From the NCBI GenBank assembly GCA_022821935.1, contig JAJECR010000248.1, positions 1 to 10,138 of the forward strand: a stretch of 10,138 nucleotides of DNA. The letters are read 5' to 3'. Position 1 is the first letter of the stretch, and every line of letters starts with the position of its first letter. The notes beneath the pieces are model-generated. The model worked only from the letters and a program-made list of their open reading frames with translations, had not been told where the DNA came from and did not search any database. Positions 6,171-10,138 of the stretch are shown in pieces. Made by a program: the position numbers and the translations under genes. Source of the stretch: Candidatus Latescibacterota bacterium. Lineage in GTDB: Bacteria; JAAXHH01.

Positions 6171-7172
6171 TTACGATGGGGCGTCCACGGCGGGTGCTAC
6201 ATCGAAGGCGCCCATGCTGCTGTACTTCTCCAGCCGGGCTTCCAGACGTTCATCGACGGACTGTCCGCCCGCCTCGTGCAACGCTTTGAGGATCGATTTC
6301 TTCACGTTCGCAATGGCCGTTTCGTGATCGCGGTGGGCGCCCCCGAAGGGTTCGGGGACGATTTCGTCGATGACGCCGAACTGCAGCAGGTCGGTAGCGG
6401 AAAGCCGAAGGGCCTCCGCGCAATCGGCCTTGCGGGCGGCGGCCTTCTCCTGATCTTTCCAGAGAATGGTGGAACAGGGTTCGGGGCTGATCACGGAGTA
6501 CCAGGCGTTCTCCATCATGACGACCCGGTCGCCCACCCCGATGCCCAGGGCCCCGCCGCTTGCGCCCTCGCCGATCACCATGACGATGATGGGCACGCGC
6601 AGGCGTCCCATCTCATATATATTCCGGGCGATCGCTTCCGCCTGCCCCCGTTCTTCGGCGCCCGCGCCGGGATAGGCTCCGGGGGTGTCGACCAGGGACA
6701 GGACCGGCATATCGAACTTCTCGGCCAGCTTCATGACGCGCAGGGCCTTGCGATATCCCTCGGGGCCGGCCATGCCGAAATTGCGCATCACGTTTTCCTT
6801 GGTGTTCTTCCCCTTCTGATGTCCCACCACGGCGATCGGCTGGCTGTCCATTTTCGCCAGGCCCGTTACCATGGCCTTGTCATCCCCGAAGGCCCGGTCG
6901 CCGTGCAGTTCAACGAAATCCTCCATCATGCCGTCGATATAGTCCAGCGTGTGCGGACGGTTCGGATGACGGGCGATGAGCACGCGCTGCCACCGGGTCA
7001 GGTTGGCATAGGTCTTCTGCCGCTGCCGGACCACTTCCTCTTCCAGGCGCTGGATCTCGTCGGCCAGGGCGTCGAGGTTCTCGGTCACCGCATAGTTTCT
7101 CATTTCCTCTATGCGCTTTTCGAGCTCGTAAATCGGTTTTTCAAATTCGAGAATCGGGCCGTTCTCTTCCAT
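6171..7172 (-). CDS. accA: Acetyl-CoA carboxylase carboxyltransferase subunit alpha
   Basis: A 333-residue protein, close to the 319 residues of E. coli AccA. With AccD it forms the carboxyltransferase that moves the carboxyl group from biotin on AccB to acetyl-CoA, making malonyl-CoA for fatty acid synthesis. Family hallmarks in order: the N-terminal helical segment FEKPIYELEKRIEEM (10-24), the linker with WQRVLIARHPNRPHTLDYI (61-79), FVELHGDRAFGDD (86-98), GHQKGKNTKEN (117-127), NFGMAGPEGYRKALR (131-145), LVDTPGAYPGAGAEERGQ (160-177), and GEGASGGALGIGVGD (201-215) with the oxyanion-hole glycines. EAWYSVISPE-like residues (here ENAWYSVISPEPCSTILWKD, 221-240) complete the fold. The ATG at 7170-7172 has GGAG six bases upstream. 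A promoter-like TTGACA/TTTATT pair lies upstream, and the amidohydrolase follows directly. Nothing is missing or unusual. accD is not in this window. Confidence 0.97.
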   Translation of the reverse strand: MEENGPILEFEKPIYELEKRIEEMRNYAVTENLDALADEIQRLEEEVVRQRQKTYANLTRWQRVLIARHPNRPHTLDYIDGMMEDFVELHGDRAFGDDKAMVTGLAKMDSQPIAVVGHQKGKNTKENVMRNFGMAGPEGYRKALRVMKLAEKFDMPVLSLVDTPGAYPGAGAEERGQAEAIARNIYEMGRLRVPIIVMVIGEGASGGALGIGVGDRVVMMENAWYSVISPEPCSTILWKDQEKAAARKADCAEALRLSATDLLQFGVIDEIVPEPFGGAHRDHETAIANVKKSILKALHEAGGQSVDERLEARLEKYSSMGAFDVAPAVDAPS

Positions 7173-7246
7173 GGCTTACTCCGGGCTGCTTAAACTGTAA
7201 TCGCGGCGGACCCATTAATTGCATGCAGTCCCGCCGCGTTCCTTCA

Positions 7247-7274
7247 AATAAAGACCACCCGGTCGTCCTGTCAA
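7247..7274 (-). promoter_or_regulatory. Candidate sigma-70-type promoter for accA
   Basis: On the minus strand TTGACA (7274 to 7269) is followed by a 16-bp spacer and TTTATT (7252 to 7247), matching TATAAT at four positions. This is the most AT-rich spot of the intergenic region. Transcription would begin near 7240, about 68 nt before the accA ATG. The -35 lies in the 8-mer CCTTGACA shared with two other intergenic sites. Confidence 0.5.
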
Positions 7275-7313
7275 GGGTGCGTGCCAGATGAACGGTACCA
7301 AAGGGCGGTGCGT

Positions 7314-7359
7314 GGCGGCGGCGTACCAAGGTGCACGGCGGCGGCGTACTAAGGTGCGC
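7314..7359 (+). repeat. Two tandem 23-bp repeats, GC-rich, in the accA-PhyH intergenic region
   Basis: Copies at 7314-7336 and 7337-7359 each begin GGCGGCGGCGTAC and end AAGGTGC plus two or so bases, differing at two positions (C/T in the middle, A/G near the end). The preceding 23 bases (7291-7313), with GGTACCAAAGGGCGGTGC, look like a third, degraded copy. The units lie upstream of the promoter-like sites of both flanking genes, so they could be regulator-binding iterons or simple slippage products. Confidence 0.85.
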
Positions 7360-7453
7360 GACTTCCTCATGCAAACGTCGGCCGGGAGGAAACCGTTCCC
7401 GATTCGTGGCCTCTCGATCCGCCAGCCGATCCCGCGGCGACGGGGCAAACCCC

Positions 7454-7482
7454 TTGACATACCGGTTCCTGCCTGTTAGTTG
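7454..7482 (+). promoter_or_regulatory. Possible promoter for the PhyH/Nudix/isomerase genes
   Basis: A perfect TTGACA at 7454-7459, inside CCTTGACA, points toward the PhyH gene. At 17 bp spacing the -10 would be TAGTTG (7477-7482), a poor match; at 16 bp it would be TTAGTT. Transcription would start about 95 nt before the PhyH ATG. The -35 and orientation are good, the -10 weak. Confidence 0.3.
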
Positions 7483-7530
7483 CCCGATTAACGTGTCCCG
7501 ATAGAGTGTGCCCGGCTTTTTACCACGCGG

Positions 7531-7570
7531 ACGGGAAGGTCTGCGCGTGACGGGAGGATCTGCGCGAGTG
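7531..7570 (+). repeat. Duplicated Shine-Dalgarno/GTG unit before the PhyH gene
   Basis: Two adjacent near-copies occur: ACGGGAAGGTCTGCGCGTG at 7531-7549 and ACGGGAGGATCTGCGCGAG plus TG at 7550-7570. Each has a purine-rich ribosome-site-like run (GGGAAGG, GGGAGG) and ends in a GTG (7547 and 7568). Both GTGs are in frame with the downstream PhyH gene. The second unit could therefore serve as an alternative start, adding six residues ahead of the ATG at 7586. Confidence 0.7.
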
Positions 7571-7585
7571 AGAGAATCCGCTGTC

Positions 7586-8422
7586 ATGAACGATGGTGAT
7601 CATACCGGTGGCATCGGCCTTGCCTCCCCGTATACCCTGACCGCGGAACACGTGCGTCGATACCGCGAAAACGGCCACGTGCATCTCCGCGACGTCTGTA
7701 CGAAGGAAGAGATCGCCGAGTACCGGGCGGTGTTGAAATCGGTCACGGCCGAACGCTTCGCCGGGACAGCCAGGATGAGCGACCGGGCGGAGGACGACTT
7801 CTCCCGCGTGTTCATGCAGACCTTCAACCTGAGGGAGGCGGACGAGGACGCCGCGCGATTCATCCAGTCGCCCCGTTTCGGCAGGATTGCAGCCGACCTC
7901 ATGGGCGTGGACGCGGTCCGGATCTACTACGACAAGGCGATGTTCAAGGAGCCCGAAAGCTGGATCACGCCGTGGCACCAGGACGGTCCGCACTGGCCCC
8001 TCTGCTCGGACCACGTCCTTACCATGTGGATCCCCCTCGTGGACGCCACCATCGACATGGGGCCACCGCGATTCGCCAGTGGTACGCACAGGGACAATGT
8101 GATTGGTCCCAGGGGGATACACCGCGATACGGAATCCTTCTTCGGGAACTACATCCACGCGAACCGAATTCCAGTCGTGGAAGAAGAGATACCCGCCGGG
8201 GACGCGACCCTGCACAGCCACTGGGTTGTTCACGGCGCGCGGGCCAACACATCTGGCCGCGTACGTGAAGCACTCGGCATCACATTCTACTCGGATGGTT
8301 TACACATTGACGACTCGGCGTGCAGCGAGGAAAACCGGCCGGTCATCGATGCCAACCTCGGCAACAGGCGTCCGGGCCAGCGGGCCGACCATCCCCGGAA
8401 CCAGATCGTGTTCGCCCGGTGA
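7586..8422 (+). CDS. Phytanoyl-CoA dioxygenase (PhyH) family Fe(II)/2-oxoglutarate oxygenase
   Basis: A 278-residue soluble oxygenase, complete and of normal family length. The N-terminal signature is YTLTAEHVRRYRENGHVHL (16-34). The iron ligands are H131 and D133 in TPWHQDGPHWPL and H216 in SHWVVHGA; R227 (GRVREALGI), 11 residues on, is the expected 2-oxoglutarate-binding Arg. It shares the WHQDxPxWP block with the PhyH protein at 1588-2436, so the two are paralogues of the same broad subfamily. In the core segment it has DATIDMGPPRFASGTHRDN where relatives usually have NG and PGSH. The ATG at 7586 is preferred because the family homology begins soon after it. The in-frame GTG at 7568 has a better Shine-Dalgarno (GGGAGG, ten bases upstream) and is a real alternative. 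It heads a plus-strand set with the Nudix and isomerase genes. The substrate is unknown. Confidence 0.9.
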   Translation: MNDGDHTGGIGLASPYTLTAEHVRRYRENGHVHLRDVCTKEEIAEYRAVLKSVTAERFAGTARMSDRAEDDFSRVFMQTFNLREADEDAARFIQSPRFGRIAADLMGVDAVRIYYDKAMFKEPESWITPWHQDGPHWPLCSDHVLTMWIPLVDATIDMGPPRFASGTHRDNVIGPRGIHRDTESFFGNYIHANRIPVVEEEIPAGDATLHSHWVVHGARANTSGRVREALGITFYSDGLHIDDSACSEENRPVIDANLGNRRPGQRADHPRNQIVFAR

Positions 8423-8508
8423 GGAATTCGTGGGTCTCGCGCGTTTTTGCGTCGCGGTAGAACAACCGGGAGAGATCAACCACAAAGCGTAAGAAGAATG
8501 GCGGGATT

Positions 8509-9117
8509 TTGACGCGAGATGCGGAACTGATTGAAAAACTGCGGGCCAGGCGCGGCAGGTTACTGGATCCCGCCCGGGACGCACTTACCGCGGCTGTCGC
8601 CGTTCCGGTGCGCGATTCGGGCAAGGGTCTGGAATTGCTCTACCTGTTACGCGCTCAACGCGCGGGCGATCCCTGGTCCGGCCACATCAGCTTTCCCGGC
8701 GGAAAGATCGACGCTGCCGACAAAGGTCCCCGGGAAACGGCCATCCGGGAAACGCGGGAAGAAACGTCCCTCGATCTTAACGAGGCGGAATGCGTCTGCC
8801 GGCTCGACGACCAGGCTACACATTTAAGCAACGCGCACGTCGCCGCTTTCGTATTCCACCTGTCGAATGGGCCTGAACCAGCCCTCAACCGTGAGATCCA
8901 GCGCGCGTTCTGGGTCCCGCTGGTGGACTTGATGGATGAGCATCGTCACGTTCAGGCCGAGGTCACAGGAGAATGGGGAAAAAGAAAGGTACCCGCCATC
9001 GACCTGCTGGGCGCCGAAGGCCCCGTACTCTGGGGACTCACCTACCGTTTCACCGCCCAGGTTCTCGCCTGCATCGGGCACCGGCTTCCCGGCGGAGCCG
9101 AGGTGCAGATACGCTAG
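8509..9117 (+). CDS. Nudix hydrolase, CoA pyrophosphatase (NudL/NUDT7-8) type
   Basis: A 202-residue cytoplasmic hydrolase. The family cleaves nucleoside diphosphates linked to another moiety; this branch splits CoA and derivatives into 3',5'-ADP and phosphopantetheine. The diagnostic block is GDPWSGHISFPGGKIDAAD (53-71) followed by ETAIRETREETSL (76-88). REtrEE supplies the metal-binding glutamates (E81, E84, E85). As in CoA-type members, one extra residue separates the loop acid (D71) from the RE pair. The usual Gly after EE is Ser87. The start is a TTG at 8509; an in-frame stop at 8458-8460 leaves no better upstream start, and the ATG at 8498 is out of frame and closes at once. The ribosome site is weak. 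It lies 86 bases after the PhyH gene and ahead of a hairpin. Other Nudix specificities cannot be excluded. Confidence 0.87.
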   Translation: MTRDAELIEKLRARRGRLLDPARDALTAAVAVPVRDSGKGLELLYLLRAQRAGDPWSGHISFPGGKIDAADKGPRETAIRETREETSLDLNEAECVCRLDDQATHLSNAHVAAFVFHLSNGPEPALNREIQRAFWVPLVDLMDEHRHVQAEVTGEWGKRKVPAIDLLGAEGPVLWGLTYRFTAQVLACIGHRLPGGAEVQIR

Positions 9118-9128
9118 ACCGATGGAGT

Positions 9129-9151
9129 CATCACAGGCGACTCCTGTGATG
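9129..9151 (+). terminator. Perfect 9-bp hairpin after the Nudix gene
   Basis: CATCACAGG (9129-9137) and CCTGTGATG (9143-9151) are exact reverse complements around a 5-base loop, CGACT. GAG (9125-9127) and CTC (9155-9157) could extend the stem after a short internal mismatch. It begins 11 bases after the Nudix stop codon. The following bases (TTGCTCATGTTAT) are only mildly T-rich, so termination would be partial. It might instead attenuate or stabilise the mRNA for the isomerase-like gene 50 bases downstream. Confidence 0.5.
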
Positions 9152-9187
9152 TTGCTCATGTTATAACCTGAGAAACCCTAATGCGAA

Positions 9188-9191
9188 GAGG
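9188..9191 (+). promoter_or_regulatory. Ribosome binding site deciding the isomerase-like start
   Basis: GAGG (within GAAGAGG) lies nine bases before the ATG at 9201 but only three before the in-frame ATG at 9195. The spacing favours 9201, giving MKLSLSVRV as the N-terminus. Confidence 0.6.
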
Positions 9192-9200
9192 TAGATGTTC

Positions 9201-10031
9201 ATGAAACTGTCCCTTTCCGTCCGCGTTGCAGAATCCGTGTTGAACAAGGAAGAAGCCAACCGATCCATGGAGTACCTGGCCGATCTGGCCCGGGAACTCG
9301 GATACGCGGCCATGTGCATGCGGGCTTCCCAGGCCGGCATAAAGACGCCCCTGGAACAGATCACGCGGGTGAAGAAGATCCTGGCCGTTCGGGGACTGCC
9401 CGTTTCCATGGTGACAGGCGACATCCCCATACCCGCGAACGACGAACACGCCCCGGACGCCCTGCGGAACATCACGCCCTACCTGGACCTGACTGCGCTG
9501 CTGGGCGCCGACCTGATCCGGATCGGCATGAAAAAGGAGGAAGATATCGCCTGGGCGCAGCGGGCCTCGGACGAGGCGGCCGAACGGAACATCCGGCTGG
9601 CCCACCAGTCCCACACACGCAGTCTGTTCGAGACGGTGGAGGAGTCAGTATCGGTGCTGAAGCGCGTGGGACGCGCGAATTTCGGCATCATCTACGAACC
9701 GGCCAATCTCGACCTGTGCGGCCAGGACTACGGTCCTGAGACCATCCGGCGTTTCGCGCCCTGGCTGTTCAACGTCTATCTGCAGAATCACCGGCTGAAC
9801 CCGGAAGGTTCCATGACGCTGAATACCTGGGTCAGGGGACCCGCGCCCCACGACCCCGTTCCGCTCCAGGAGAAGGGCGGAATCGATTTCCCCATCATCA
9901 TGAGGACACTCGAAGAGCTCGGGTACGACGGCTACGTCACCGTGCACCAGGCCTTTGCCGAACTCATGGAACCCGAAGACGCCGCCCGTCAGAGCTACGA
10001 CTACCTGAAGTCCATCGCGGACTTCGGGTGA
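9201..10031 (+). CDS. Sugar phosphate isomerase/epimerase-like TIM barrel (xylose isomerase-like, AP endonuclease 2 fold)
   Basis: A 276-residue soluble protein of the xylose-isomerase-like TIM barrel family, whose members isomerize or epimerize sugars, ketoses and inositol derivatives using a divalent metal. Visible landmarks: the first strand MKLSLSVRVAES; an N-terminal helix and GYAAMCMRASQ (35-45); LGADLIRIGM (101-110) as strand 4; IRLAHQSHTRSLFET (131-145), where metal or substrate His residues usually lie; FGIIYEPANL (161-170) with E166; VYLQNHRL (192-199) with H197; and the final strand YDGYVTVHQAF (242-252). Strand order and length (about 270-290) fit the family. The usual second metal Glu at the last strand is replaced by H249/Q250, so metal binding may differ. 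It lies 83 bases after the Nudix gene, behind a hairpin. Family members often neighbour Gfo/Idh/MocA and PhyH genes in sugar catabolism. The specific reaction is unknown. Confidence 0.87.
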   Translation: MKLSLSVRVAESVLNKEEANRSMEYLADLARELGYAAMCMRASQAGIKTPLEQITRVKKILAVRGLPVSMVTGDIPIPANDEHAPDALRNITPYLDLTALLGADLIRIGMKKEEDIAWAQRASDEAAERNIRLAHQSHTRSLFETVEESVSVLKRVGRANFGIIYEPANLDLCGQDYGPETIRRFAPWLFNVYLQNHRLNPEGSMTLNTWVRGPAPHDPVPLQEKGGIDFPIIMRTLEELGYDGYVTVHQAFAELMEPEDAARQSYDYLKSIADFG

Positions 10032-10066
10032 GGGGCCTGCGTCCGAAACCAACCCGGTGTACAACG

Positions 10067-10138
10067 TCATTTCTCAAGCAGCGCGTGTATATCAGAATCA
10101 ACGGGTTCGACTTTAAACTCGAGATCGCAAGGCGATAT
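10067..10138 (-). CDS. Possible C-terminal end of a convergent gene, cut by the right edge
   Basis: On the minus strand a frame is open from the window edge for 23 codons and ends with TGA at 10067-10069, encoding a tail ending VEPVDSDIHALLEK. The acidic, amphipathic composition looks protein-like. A gene end here would leave a 35-base convergent gap after the isomerase-like gene, matching the tight packing elsewhere. However, 23 codons is too few to be sure, plus-strand frames over the same bases are also open, and its third positions are less GC-rich than in the other genes. No family can be named. Confidence 0.3.
   Translation of the reverse strand: MSPCDLEFKVEPVDSDIHALLEK

Larger units (their letters stand above)
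7173..7585. other. Intergenic region with promoters and repeats, no convincing gene
   Basis: This 413-bp stretch separates divergent accA and the downstream PhyH gene. From left to right it holds the accA ribosome site and leader, a minus-strand promoter-like site (7247-7274), two full copies and perhaps one decayed copy of a 23-bp tandem repeat (from about 7291), a plus-strand CCTTGACA (7452-7459), and a duplicated Shine-Dalgarno/GTG unit (7531-7570) just before the PhyH start. Open frames on both strands here are basic, low-complexity and unlike known proteins, so I treat them as chance. Confidence 0.6.

Noticed and set aside
6276..7193. Long plus-strand open frame (305 codons) opposite accA
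   Set aside because: Shadow of accA, whose identity is beyond doubt.
7288..7479. Small plus-strand open frame (63 codons) through the 23-bp repeats
   Set aside because: Highly basic low-complexity product created by the GC-rich repeats; the 23-bp period breaks the frame between units, which argues against coding.
7141..7587. Minus-strand open frame of 148 codons upstream of accA
   Set aside because: Arg/Pro-rich with no family resemblance; it overlaps the accA start and the promoter-like and repeat elements, and has no good ribosome site.
8436..8457. CGCGCG-TTTTT-GCGTCGCG stretch after the PhyH stop as an intrinsic terminator
   Set aside because: The arms do not pair well (rich in CG dinucleotides but not complementary over their length), and the T-run sits in the loop rather than after a stem.
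10083..10138. Plus-strand GTG start of a new gene at the right edge (VYIRINGFDF...)
   Set aside because: Open for only about 18 codons with no Shine-Dalgarno; the opposite strand has an equally plausible gene end with a stop, so this was not called.

Overview
This is a compact, GC-rich (by eye), wholly bacterial window. It holds nine complete protein-coding genes, one gene cut by the left edge and a possible gene end cut by the right edge. I see no rRNA, tRNA, CRISPR array, insertion sequence or phage gene. Three phytanoyl-CoA dioxygenase-like (PhyH) genes lie within 10 kb, beside an enolase-superfamily enzyme, a Gfo/Idh/MocA dehydrogenase, a sarcosine-oxidase-type flavoenzyme, an amidohydrolase and a xylose-isomerase-like TIM barrel. 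This mix recalls uncultured marine or soil heterotroph lineages with expanded PhyH families (Latescibacterota-, Poribacteria- or Gemmatimonadota-like genomes). That placement is an inference from gene content only; AccA would be the best gene for testing it.

Layout. (1) Positions 1-2436, minus strand: an apparent three-gene operon, transcribed right to left: PhyH oxygenase, then enolase-superfamily protein (joined by an ATGA stop/start overlap), then the 5' part of a second PhyH gene running off the left edge. (2) Positions 2437-2628: a divergent intergenic region with a promoter-like site for the minus operon. (3) Positions 2629-4835, plus strand: Gfo/Idh/MocA oxidoreductase and FAD-dependent oxidase, joined by a GTGA overlap. 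The oxidase carries an in-frame triplicated 21-bp repeat. (4) Positions 4836-4959: a convergent intergenic region with a tandem duplication of about 48 bp and a 23-bp near-perfect palindrome. (5) Positions 4960-7172, minus strand: accA, then a metal-dependent amidohydrolase 23 nt downstream. (6) Positions 7173-7585: a gene-free stretch of about 410 bp with two outward-facing CCTTGACA promoter-like motifs, a 23-bp tandem repeat and a duplicated Shine-Dalgarno/GTG unit. (7) Positions 7586-10031, plus strand: a further PhyH oxygenase, a Nudix hydrolase of the CoA-pyrophosphatase type, and a sugar-phosphate-isomerase-like protein, with a perfect 9-bp hairpin between the last two. (8) Positions 10067-10138, minus strand: a possible C-terminus of a convergent gene.

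How the genes may work together. The divergent block (two PhyH oxygenases, an acid-sugar-dehydratase-like enolase-superfamily member, an NAD(P)-dependent Gfo/Idh/MocA dehydrogenase and an N-methyl-amino-acid-oxidase-like flavoprotein) looks like a small-molecule catabolic module. Hydroxylation, oxidation and dehydration of a sugar acid, or oxidation of a methylated amine, are the plausible chemistries. No substrate can be read from sequence alone. The accA pair is core lipid metabolism plus a peptidase-like enzyme of unknown substrate. I did not find a defence system, biosynthetic cluster or clearly new molecular machine. The most interesting signals are small-scale: a shared CCTTGACA element, several short tandem duplications, and the palindrome between convergent genes.
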